A stretch of DNA of 5,730 nt from Syntrophales bacterium (GCA_023230565.1 JALNXD010000086.1:1-5730), one strand, 5' to 3'. Positions 1 through 4,949 are shown, counted from the first letter of the stretch. Numbers and translations are program-made. Notes: generated from the sequence alone by a model not told the origin.

Positions 1-28
1 CCACCTGTGCATCACCTTTTTACTTACG

Positions 29-56
29 ATTATATCAGATGACACTCAAGTGCCTG
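29..56 (-). promoter_or_regulatory. Candidate extended -10 promoter, leftward (late/packaging genes?)
   Basis: Read on the minus strand, positions 37-29 are TGATATAAT, a perfect extended -10 element (TGn plus TATAAT). With a 16-bp spacer the -35 would be CAGGCA at 56-51, only 3 of 6 matches, so the promoter would rely on the extended -10 or on an activator. The start of transcription would fall near position 22. An AGGTGG at 6-1 could be the ribosome binding site of a gene that starts beyond the left edge; an ATG at 12-10 is a poorer alternative because its purine tract (AAGG) is too close. The spot follows the HNH gene, where phages of this type usually have the terminase genes. The promoter motif is seen; the role is inferred. 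Confidence 0.5.
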
Positions 57-102
57 CCAGTCCTGAAAGGATTTACTGGCTGAAAGCCAGTGGGTTTAAA
101 CC
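56..102. repeat. Nested palindromes upstream of the extended -10 promoter
   Basis: Three inverted repeats are packed into 47 bp. TCCT-GAA-AGGA lies at 61-71, ACTGGCT-GAA-AGCCAGT (perfect 7-bp arms, 3-nt spacer) at 75-91, and the perfect palindrome GGTTTAAACC at 93-102. The first two share the core CTGAAAG and the same GAA centre, with centres 17 bp apart. In addition GCCAGT at 56-61 can pair with ACTGGC at 75-80, which would exclude the 75-91 hairpin. Relative to the predicted start near 22 the array spans about -35 to -80, the zone where transcription activators bind. No T-run follows in either direction, so it does not look like a terminator. An operator role is inferred. Confidence 0.5.
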
Positions 103-167
103 AGTTGCTGATTCACTAAAAAAATCATGAAAACGAAGCGTGAAAGTCCATTTCGGATTTCTGAATT

Positions 168-527
168 TCAAAAACGATATTCTGGTGTCTGATCCTCGTT
201 CCGCGTCTTGATGGAGTGGTGGCTGTGGCAGAGCGCCTGCCAGTTGCTCTCATCCCAAAAGAGCTTCTTGTCTCCTCGGTGAGGAACGATGTGGTCAACG
301 TCGGTTGCCTTGACGTACCTGCCTTCCTTCATGCACTCTACGCAGAAAGGGTGCGCCTCAAGGTACCTGTGCCTTGCCTTCTGCCACACTCTACCGTAGC
401 CTCGGCCTGCTGCGGACCGCTGCTCCTCTGGGTGCATAGCTTTGTGCGCCTCGCAGTACTTCTGCCCGCAGGGTATAAGCGCTGGGCATCCTGGGTGACG
501 GCACGGTGTGTTCGGACGGGACGGCAT
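168..527 (-). CDS. Phage HNH endonuclease
   Basis: A 119-aa HNH nuclease, predicted to cut DNA with a bound metal ion. An N-terminal cysteine cluster (C9, C14, C20, C25) looks like a zinc knuckle. The nuclease core follows: CVEC at 62-65, DVDHIVPHRGD from 76 with H79, N95 in WDESNWQALC, and CHSHH at 100-104 with H104. H79, N95 and H104 fit the HNH pattern. The ATG at 527 is chosen over the GTG three bases upstream because GGGAG lies 5 nt before the ATG but only 2 nt before the GTG. The ATG overlaps the metK stop in TGATG, so translation is probably coupled. In phages such as HK97, an HNH protein of this kind encoded beside terminase is needed for DNA packaging. That role is inferred from position, since terminase is outside the window. 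Confidence 0.9.
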   Translation of the reverse strand: MPSRPNTPCRHPGCPALIPCGQKYCEAHKAMHPEEQRSAAGRGYGRVWQKARHRYLEAHPFCVECMKEGRYVKATDVDHIVPHRGDKKLFWDESNWQALCHSHHSIKTRNEDQTPEYRF

Positions 528-1600
528 CACTGCTCCCAGGGAAGGTCGTCCTTCCCGAAGTGTCCGTAGGCACTAACCTTGTTGTAGTCCACGTCCAGCA
601 GTCCCAGGCTGTTGATAATCCCCCTCGGTGTCAGGTCGTAGGTGTCCCGCACGAACTGCTCCAGGAATTCCTTGTCCTGGTACTCCGTCCCGAAGGTTTC
701 CACATACACGGATACCGGCTGTGCCACGCCAATCGCATAGGCGATCTGGACTTCACAGCGTTCCGCATATCCCGCCCTGACAATATCCCGCGCAATCTTC
801 CTAGCCATGTAGGCACCGCTCCTGTCAACCTTACTCGGGTCTTTCCCGCTCATGGCACCACCGCCAATCCGGCCGATCCCGCCGTAAGTATCGCAAGCCA
901 GTTTTCTGCCAGTCACACCGCAGTCCGCATATGGACCACCGATCACAAAACGCCCGGTCGGATTCACCAGTTTTTCAAAATCGGTATTCAGACCGTTCTC
1001 CGTAGCGGCCAATACCATAATGCCCTCAATGATATGCCGGAAATCGGAAGGCTCCACATCCGGGCTATGCTGGACGGAACACAGGAAGGTCGTAATCTTC
1101 CCGCTGTCGTAATCGAAGGAAACCTGCGCCTTTGCATCCGCCCGGAACATCTTACTTGGGTGGTTCTTCAGAATCTGCAGGAAGCGAGTCGCCACAACAT
1201 AGGGGATCGGCAACAGCTCCAGGGTTTCGTTTGTCGCATAGCCGTACATCATGCCCTGGTCACCAGCTCCGCCTTTGTCGACGCCAAGGGCGATGTCAGA
1301 GCTCTGCTCCTTTACAAGGATGCCGATTTCCGGTCCGGCAAAAAGTGCCGGATCGCCATAGTTCAGTTTCTCCCAACCGATCTTTTTAAAGACCTCATAC
1401 ACAAGAGCCCTGTAATCCGGCTTGTGTGTACTGGTCAACTCACCGGCGATAATGACGTGATTATCCTTCAGCAGGCATTCGATGGCGACCCTGCTGTTCT
1501 TGTCGTGCTGAAGGCAATCCGTCACAATGGCATCGGCGATCTGATCCGCCAGCTTGTCAGGATGCCCTTCACTGACTTGTTCGCAAGTAATGATTCTCAT
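527..1600 (-). CDS. metK: S-adenosylmethionine synthetase, phage type
   Basis: A 357-aa methionine adenosyltransferase, which makes S-adenosylmethionine from ATP and methionine. Family signatures run along its whole length: SEGHPDK (10-16, H13), GAGDQG (111-116, D114), RADAKAQV (K157), NPTGRFVIGGP (213-223), TGRK (K233), GGGAMSGKDPSKVDR (246-260) and a C-terminal GHFGKDDLPWEQ. By eye the catalytic lysines, H13 and the metal-binding aspartates are present. Three points differ from cellular enzymes such as E. coli MetK (384 aa). The loop before GAGDQG is several residues shorter, the GGGAFSGKD signature has Met for Phe (M250), and the protein stops soon after the PWE motif, without the usual last segment. 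The ATG at 1600 is chosen because AAAGGAAG lies 5 nt upstream and the protein then begins at the family's usual point; an in-frame extension to 1651 is not needed. Its start overlaps the preceding microprotein gene by ATGA. Phage metK genes often accompany DNA methylases, but none is visible here. Confidence 0.95.
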   Translation of the reverse strand: MRIITCEQVSEGHPDKLADQIADAIVTDCLQHDKNSRVAIECLLKDNHVIIAGELTSTHKPDYRALVYEVFKKIGWEKLNYGDPALFAGPEIGILVKEQSSDIALGVDKGGAGDQGMMYGYATNETLELLPIPYVVATRFLQILKNHPSKMFRADAKAQVSFDYDSGKITTFLCSVQHSPDVEPSDFRHIIEGIMVLAATENGLNTDFEKLVNPTGRFVIGGPYADCGVTGRKLACDTYGGIGRIGGGAMSGKDPSKVDRSGAYMARKIARDIVRAGYAERCEVQIAYAIGVAQPVSVYVETFGTEYQDKEFLEQFVRDTYDLTPRGIINSLGLLDVDYNKVSAYGHFGKDDLPWEQ

Positions 1601-1743
1601 TTTTTCTTCCTTTCCGCCGCTTTTAGCAGCTCCTCTTTCACCATCTGCCACACGGAGATGGGCCTATGTGTCCATGCGATGCAAATAATCAGGAATACCG
1701 AGATGACGATAAACAAAATCACGGGAATGAGGAAAACGATCAT
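1597..1743 (-). CDS. 48-aa single-span membrane microprotein
   Basis: A small reading frame from ATG at 1743 to TGA at 1597. The peptide opens with a strongly hydrophobic helix (about residues 3-24, rich in Ile, Val, Leu and Phe, with P7 inside). A tryptophan, histidine and arginine follow, then an amphipathic, basic tail (about 33-48) ending in ERKKK. A single membrane span with the basic tail in the cytoplasm is the simplest reading. The ATG overlaps the toxin stop in ATGA, the TGA overlaps the metK ATG in ATGA, and GGTAGGA lies 6-7 nt before the start. Overlaps at both ends, together with a ribosome binding site and a clear transmembrane segment, make chance unlikely. No family is recognised. 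It could be a membrane partner of the neighbouring RNase-like protein or MetK, or an unrelated phage membrane peptide. Confidence 0.8.
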   Translation of the reverse strand: MIVFLIPVILFIVISVFLIICIAWTHRPISVWQMVKEELLKAAERKKK

Positions 1744-2144
1744 GTAATTCCTACCTGTTCACATATGGCTTTTTCGATCTTCGCTATCGTTTCCGCATCC
1801 CTGCAGGAATCAATCTTCCGGTCGAGAAGCCGCTTATCGATCGCCATGATCTGCTCGGCAAGGACCATCGACTGATTCCCATCCTCCATTTCCATCAAAA
1901 CATGCGTCGGCTGCGACAGATGCTTCATCTGCGTCGTCATGGGGATGACCGTAATAATCGAGCTGCGTTCATTGCAGACATCGTTGCTGATGATCAGCAC
2001 CGGTCGTGATCCTCCCTGGACCGAAGTCCGCCGATCCATCGGCAGCTTCGCGTACCAAATCTCCATTCTCTTTGGGCTTTGTATATCAACCACTCTCGGT
2101 AACCTCCTGATGTACTCTTTTCGTCTTCTGTTTTTTCTGCCCAT
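1740..2144 (-). CDS. PemK/MazF-family toxin-like endoribonuclease, no antitoxin seen
   Basis: A 134-aa protein of the MazF/PemK fold, whose members cleave single-stranded mRNA. Visible motifs are GGSRPVLIISND (44-55), TVIPMT (65-70) and LAEQIMAIDKRLL (95-107), matching the MazF pattern GGxRPVLVIQND, IVAAIT and LLEQIRTIDKxRL. Aligned by eye with B. subtilis MazF, the catalytic Arg25 and Thr48 correspond to R47 and T70, both kept, so the protein may be active. The first 26 residues are an unusual strongly basic extension that precedes the family core (about 28 onward). The start at 2144 is set by GGGAGGTGA with GGAGG 7 nt upstream; a longer in-frame start at 2213 would translate through the hairpin and is unlikely. 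The gene before it is a DUF1492-like regulator and the one after it a membrane microprotein, so no classical antitoxin adjoins it. Phage PemK-like proteins are commonly orphan, and the role here is unknown. Confidence 0.85.
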   Translation of the reverse strand: MGRKNRRRKEYIRRLPRVVDIQSPKRMEIWYAKLPMDRRTSVQGGSRPVLIISNDVCNERSSIITVIPMTTQMKHLSQPTHVLMEMEDGNQSMVLAEQIMAIDKRLLDRKIDSCRDAETIAKIEKAICEQVGIT

Positions 2145-2164
2145 CGAATCACCTCCCAGGGCAT

Positions 2165-2211
2165 GAAAAGGCCCCGCAGGATGTTCTCCCGCAGGGCTCC
2201 GCCAGCTTTTC
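2165..2211 (-). terminator. Stem-loop between regulator and toxin genes (terminator or leader hairpin)
   Basis: On the minus strand GCCCTGCGGG (2197-2188) pairs with CCTGCGGGGC (2180-2171) around a 7-nt AGAACAU loop. This gives a 10-bp stem with two G-U pairs, followed by CUUUUC (2170-2165). In plus-strand RNA the same two positions would be C-A and A-C mismatches, so the structure belongs to the direction of transcription. GAAAAG (2211-2206) could also pair with CUUUUC. The U-run is only four long, so termination would be partial. No promoter fits between this hairpin and the toxin start 21 nt downstream, so it may be an attenuator, a processing site or the 5' end of a shorter transcript. 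Confidence 0.5.
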
Positions 2212-2221
2212 ACGCTATCAC

Positions 2222-2251
2222 TTTATCAAAAACCGCAAGATAAGTTGTCCA
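2222..2251 (-). promoter_or_regulatory. Candidate promoter for the toxin-microprotein-metK-HNH cassette
   Basis: On the minus strand TGGACA (2251-2246, 5 of 6 to the -35 consensus) lies 18 bp before GATAAA (2227-2222, 4 of 6 to the -10 consensus). Transcription would start near 2214, directly in front of the stem-loop, which would then form the 5' end of the cassette's mRNA. It lies in the short space after the DUF1492-like gene. The match is moderate and such matches arise by chance in AT-rich spacers. Confidence 0.3.
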
Positions 2252-2263
2252 CGATTTTACTCA

Positions 2264-2719
2264 TTATGCTTTCCCATAGAGCAGCATCGTAAGGTGATCC
2301 AGTGCCCGGTTCTTTTTGTTATAGGCGCTGCTGCGCTCAATGTTCAGCTCTTCTGAAATTGTAAGCGCCGCGCCACTCTCCTCTGCGTCCATGTAGAAGG
2401 TTTCAAGAACGTAGCGCTCTTCCTCCGTAAGCTGTTCCCATGCTGGTTTGAACCAGTTCATGTATTCCACTGCCTGCCGGTACCGCTCCTTGATGGTATC
2501 TATTTCCTCGATTCCCTGAATGATTCGCTTCTCTCCTGCCTGCGGATCATGGGCATGCGGCATGCCGTCAAGATTGGGAGACCCAATGCCCTCCATCTTC
2601 ACCCGTACCGCTGCGATCTCTTCATCGGTGTGTTTCACGATGAAATCCATACTGTCATAGGCGGAAATGGCTTTGATCGCGCCTTTCCGTTTATCTAAAA
2701 AACTCCAGCTGATATGCAT
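2264..2719 (-). CDS. DUF1492/ArpU-like phage protein with sigma-region-4-like HTH
   Basis: A 151-aa cytoplasmic protein. The N-terminal half is helical and carries GSPNLDGMPHAHDP (46-59), resembling the short conserved stretch of DUF1492-type phage proteins. A charged helix follows (about 63-92). The C-terminal part from LTEEERYVLETFYM (97-110) through ISEELNIERSSAYNKKNRAL (121-140) reads as a helix-turn-helix like sigma-70 region 4. Proteins of this kind in Firmicute phages are taken to be late transcription regulators (ArpU/RinA-like), and they sit between the replication and packaging genes, as here. The ATG at 2719 is chosen because GAGGAGG lies 6 nt upstream; the TTG at 2734 would be inside that site. 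No regulatory action is proven from sequence. The palindromic promoter at 29-102 is a possible target. Confidence 0.8.
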   Translation of the reverse strand: MHISWSFLDKRKGAIKAISAYDSMDFIVKHTDEEIAAVRVKMEGIGSPNLDGMPHAHDPQAGEKRIIQGIEEIDTIKERYRQAVEYMNWFKPAWEQLTEEERYVLETFYMDAEESGAALTISEELNIERSSAYNKKNRALDHLTMLLYGKA

Positions 2720-2769
2720 GGCAATCCTCCTCAAATTCTGATCATGTTCCTTGGATTGGCCATGTTTGG

Positions 2770-2785
2770 CTTGCCCTGCAAGGGC
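2770..2785. repeat. Two overlapping short hairpins in the gap before the regulator gene
   Basis: The 86-bp gap between the 78-aa gene and the regulator gene contains two alternative 5-bp inverted repeats sharing bases: CTTGC-CCT-GCAAG (2770-2782) and GCCCT-GCA-AGGGC (2773-2785). Only one can form at a time. Neither is followed by a T-run on the minus strand, so it is not a good terminator. No promoter is evident in the gap. The structures are small and could be chance. Confidence 0.3.
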
Positions 2786-2805
2786 TGTTTGTCTGTTCTT
2801 GTCAG

Positions 2806-3042
2806 TTATACCCCGACCATTTCCTTCATCTTCCGAATCAGGTAGGAAGGGTCAAGATCTGTCAGCACCTCGAACCAGGAACTGTAAAAGAACTGCTCCT
2901 CCCTCTCTACCGCCCGTATCGCGCTCTGGCTGTCCGGGTTTCGTTTCAGGTGGAGCAGTGCCCGTTTGTAATCTCTGACCGCGCTGAGAATGATAGCATT
3001 CGCCAGATCCTCCCAGGCTTCCTTTTCACCGACCACTTTCAT
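2806..3042 (-). CDS. Hypothetical phage protein, 78 aa
   Basis: A 78-aa protein with no recognised domain. It is helical and charged, has no membrane segment or signal peptide, and contains an aromatic-rich stretch FFYSSWFEVLTDLDPSYLI (51-69). Its length, its coupling to the helicase and its place between a phage SNF2 helicase and a DUF1492-like regulator resemble a conserved hypothetical protein often found there in Firmicute phages; this is from memory of such gene orders and not from a search. The ATG at 3042 overlaps the helicase stop in ATGA, and GGAGG lies 6 nt before it, so the gene is well supported. A role with the helicase or nuclease is possible but nothing in the sequence shows it. 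Confidence 0.8.
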   Translation of the reverse strand: MKVVGEKEAWEDLANAIILSAVRDYKRALLHLKRNPDSQSAIRAVEREEQFFYSSWFEVLTDLDPSYLIRKMKEMVGV

Positions 3043-4412
3043 GATGCACCTCCCAGCTGCGCTTTCACGGCATCCATCAGCGCGTCTTGTGTGACCTCCT
3101 TCTGCTGAAGTGCTTTCAGGATTCGTTCATCGACCGTTCCCTTTGTGACGATGTGCTGGATCACCACTGTACTGGAAACCTGACCCTGCCTCCAAAGCCG
3201 GGCATTCGTCTGGATGTACAGTTCCAAAGACCAGGTCAAACCAAACCAGATCAGGGTGCTGCCTCCAGCTTGCAGGTTTAGCCCGTGACCAGCACTAGCA
3301 GGGTGAATCAGCCCAACGGGTATCATCTTCCGGTTCCATCTGGAAATGCTCTCCTCGGTATCAATCTTCGCGTAACGGACGCCAATGGAACGGAGCCTTT
3401 CGGTAATCCGGTCATAATCATGCTTGAACCAGTAGGCAACCAGCACCGGTTTCCCGTTCGCCGCTTCGATGAGATCTTCCAGCGCGTCGAGCTTTCGACT
3501 GTGGATGGTCACTACATCGCCGTCATCGGTGTATACCGCCCCGTTACTCATCTGCGATAATTTCCCTGAAAGGGCAGCCGCGTTGCTCGCCGTTACCTCT
3601 CCGTCAGGAAGCGAAAGGATTAAATCTTGCTTCAGGCGGGTGTACACATCCTTCTCTTCCCCGCTCATGCTCACCTCATACGGGACGGAGATCAGTTCCG
3701 GCATCCGGAGGACGTCTGTGCAGCGGATGGAGACCGTCATGTCCGCGATCCTGTTGTAGATGCGCTCTTCTGCTCCCGGTAACGGCTTATAGGAGTACAC
3801 AATGATTCCATTGGTCTTATCCGGTCGGAAGTATTGTGAGCGGTACCCACCTATGAACTTTCCCAGACGGTCTCCAAGATCCAGCAAGCGGTATTCCGCC
3901 CATAGATCCATGAGGCCGTTGCTGGAAGGCGTGCCGGTCAAGCCAACAATGCGTCGTACCTTCGGCCGGACCTTAAGAAGGGCCTTAAATCTCTTAGCCT
4001 GAGGATTCTTGAAGCTGCTTAATTCGTCGAGGACAAGCATGTCCCATCGCCAGTTCCCCGCATAATTCTCCACCAGCCAGGGGACCACATCACGGTTCAC
4101 GATGTAAATATCAGCATCAACACCCAGTGCATAGCGTCTTTGGCTTTCCGTCCCTACGGCGATGCTGTATCGAAGTCCACGCAGGTGCGACCATTTGCTT
4201 AGTTCCTCCGCCCATACCTGCGCTACGCGAATGGGGCAGATGACGAGGACCCGACTGATTTCAAATCTGTCCCGGAGAAGCGCTTCTATAGCCGTCAACG
4301 TGATAATCGTCTTTCCGCAGCCGCAGTCCAGGAGGATCGCTGACGCGGAATGCTCCACGATGAAATCTGCCGCATACCTCTGGTACCCGTGAAGCTGCTC
4401 AGGTGTAAGCAT
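3039..4412 (-). CDS. SNF2-type (superfamily 2) phage DNA helicase/translocase
   Basis: A 457-aa ATP-dependent DNA helicase or translocase of the short phage SNF2 type, acting in the cytoplasm on replicating or recombining phage DNA. Motifs in order are LTPEQLHGYQRYAADFI (2-18), Walker A CGCGKT (30-35), ICPIRVAQVWAEE (58-70), Walker B DELSSFKNP (129-137), LTGTPSSNGLMDLW (158-171), ASAGHGLNL (372-380) and motif VI QTNARLWRQGQ (401-411) with its arginines. Both RecA-like lobes are complete. Walker A has Cys at two positions where family members usually read MGLGKT; the essential Gly-Lys-Thr is kept. The ATG at 4412 is chosen because GGAGG lies 8 nt upstream and motif I then sits at the usual distance from the N-terminus; a longer start at 4463 would overlap the nuclease gene by 65 bp. 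It overlaps the VRR-NUC gene by 14 bp and the next gene by ATGA, so the three are probably translated together. Confidence 0.93.
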   Translation of the reverse strand: MLTPEQLHGYQRYAADFIVEHSASAILLDCGCGKTIITLTAIEALLRDRFEISRVLVICPIRVAQVWAEELSKWSHLRGLRYSIAVGTESQRRYALGVDADIYIVNRDVVPWLVENYAGNWRWDMLVLDELSSFKNPQAKRFKALLKVRPKVRRIVGLTGTPSSNGLMDLWAEYRLLDLGDRLGKFIGGYRSQYFRPDKTNGIIVYSYKPLPGAEERIYNRIADMTVSIRCTDVLRMPELISVPYEVSMSGEEKDVYTRLKQDLILSLPDGEVTASNAAALSGKLSQMSNGAVYTDDGDVVTIHSRKLDALEDLIEAANGKPVLVAYWFKHDYDRITERLRSIGVRYAKIDTEESISRWNRKMIPVGLIHPASAGHGLNLQAGGSTLIWFGLTWSLELYIQTNARLWRQGQVSSTVVIQHIVTKGTVDERILKALQQKEVTQDALMDAVKAQLGGAS

Positions 4413-4695
4413 CAGCACCACCTCCAGACTTTGCGAACCGCTCCGCCTCCTCCGGGCTGTCAATGACTACCACCGTAAACCCCAACCCTCTCAACTGCTC
4501 CGCCCTTCTCTCCTGCAAGGGTCTCGGCTTCTCTCCCGGCTTCTTCACCTCAGCGAAGGCTATATGACCTCCCGGCCACAGGCAGAGTCTGTCAGGTGCA
4601 CCGCTCCACCCAGGACTCACAAACTTCAAAGCGAGGCCCCCGCATATCCGCATGTGGCGAACGAGAGCCTGCTCTACATCTCTTTCCCTTATCAT
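4399..4695 (-). CDS. Stand-alone VRR-NUC domain nuclease
   Basis: A 98-aa protein made of one VRR-NUC domain, a PD-(D/E)XK-type nuclease fold. Visible catalytic pattern: E9 in the first helix, GWSGAPDR (29-36) with D35, FAEVKK (47-52) with E49 and K51, and Q61 in LQERR. The phage and bacterial stand-alone forms are thought to act on branched DNA such as Holliday junctions. Coupling to an SNF2 helicase is common in phages and suggests joint work in replication, recombination or clearing DNA before packaging; that is inference. The ATG at 4695 has GGAGG 6 nt upstream. It overlaps the downstream helicase by 14 bp, and its ATG overlaps the stop of a 25-codon upstream reading frame in ATGA. Confidence 0.92.
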   Translation of the reverse strand: MIRERDVEQALVRHMRICGGLALKFVSPGWSGAPDRLCLWPGGHIAFAEVKKPGEKPRPLQERRAEQLRGLGFTVVVIDSPEEAERFAKSGGGADAYT

Positions 4696-4769
4696 TTGGT
4701 TCCTCCATATCTACCCATGTTTTTCGGGTATCTTTGATTTGCGGTAACAAGAGAACCAAATAACGTCAT
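4692..4769 (-). CDS. Possible 25-aa leader peptide coupled to the VRR-NUC gene
   Basis: A short reading frame from ATG at 4769 whose TGA overlaps the VRR-NUC ATG (ATGA). The peptide begins MTLFGSLVTANQRY and ends GGTK. The upstream GAGG is only 3 nt from the ATG, which is too close for a good ribosome binding site, so translation is doubtful. The overlap with the next start is the main argument for it. It could equally be chance in a short spacer. Confidence 0.25.
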   Translation of the reverse strand: MTLFGSLVTANQRYPKNMGRYGGTK

Positions 4770-4821
4770 TTTCCTCGCGTGCGCGAATACGCGGTTTTGG
4801 TACTCTTATATCTACTATTTT

Positions 4822-4850
4822 TATGAATTCGATCTAATAAGAATTTCATA
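4822..4850. repeat. Imperfect inverted repeat in the AT-rich gap before VRR-NUC
   Basis: TATGAATTC (4822-4830) and GAATTTCATA (4841-4850) form 9-bp inverted arms with one bulged T, separated by 10 bp. It lies in the AT-rich part (about 4800-4860) of the gap between the primase and VRR-NUC genes, some 130 bp before the nuclease start. A minus-strand TATAAG at about 4812-4807 resembles a -10 box but has no good -35. The repeat could be an operator for a protein dimer; no function can be assigned. Confidence 0.35.
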
Positions 4851-4862
4851 GGTTGTTCTGTT

Positions 4863-4949
4863 CTATAGCCCAAAGCCTTGAAAAATGGGCGGATATGAGA
4901 GGAACAAGCGGAACAAGCCGCCGCCCCTCTCCATGACTTGTTCCGTCAT
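4863..4949 (-). CDS. Possible 28-aa peptide coupled to the end of the primase gene
   Basis: The primase stop overlaps an ATG in TGATG, and the new frame runs 28 codons (MTEQVMERGGGLFRLF onward) to TAG. GGGAG is only 2 nt from the ATG, so no proper ribosome binding site exists. The hydrophobic C-terminal half is too short and proline-broken to be a clear membrane span. It may instead be the remnant of a longer primase tail. Low confidence. Confidence 0.2.
   Translation of the reverse strand: MTEQVMERGGGLFRLFLSYPPIFQGFGL
4901..4944. repeat. GGAACAAG repeats after the primase gene
   Basis: GGAACAAG occurs twice in tandem (4901-4908 and 4910-4917, one base apart) and once inverted as CTTGTTCC (4937-4944), 19 bp further on. 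The same octamer appears inside the primase gene at 5233-5240 and inverted at 5406-5413. On the minus strand the inverted copy comes first, so the transcript just after the primase stop could fold with the two tandem copies competing for one partner. In the gene the copies encode ordinary residues, so part of the pattern may be codon use. Confidence 0.4.

Noticed and set aside
216..569. Plus-strand frame of 117 codons over the HNH gene
   Set aside because: Shadow of the HNH gene; no family features and opposite orientation to the whole operon.
506..1747. 413-codon open frame on the plus strand across metK, longer than metK itself
   Set aside because: It is antisense to a gene with full MetK motifs, has no recognisable domain and no convincing ribosome binding site, and opposes every other gene; long antisense frames are common opposite conserved genes.
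2226..2264. 12-codon frame starting in TAATG at the end of the DUF1492-like gene
   Set aside because: Too short, no ribosome binding site at the right distance, and it overlaps the candidate promoter; likely chance.
2703..2755. 10-codon frame ending at the ribosome binding site of the DUF1492-like gene, a possible regulatory leader peptide
   Set aside because: No good ribosome binding site of its own and no attenuator structure tied to it; chance cannot be excluded.
4776..4798. CGCGT/ACGCG hairpin followed by TTTT on the plus strand as a terminator
   Set aside because: Stem only 5-6 bp with an 8-nt loop, and there is no plus-strand gene to terminate.
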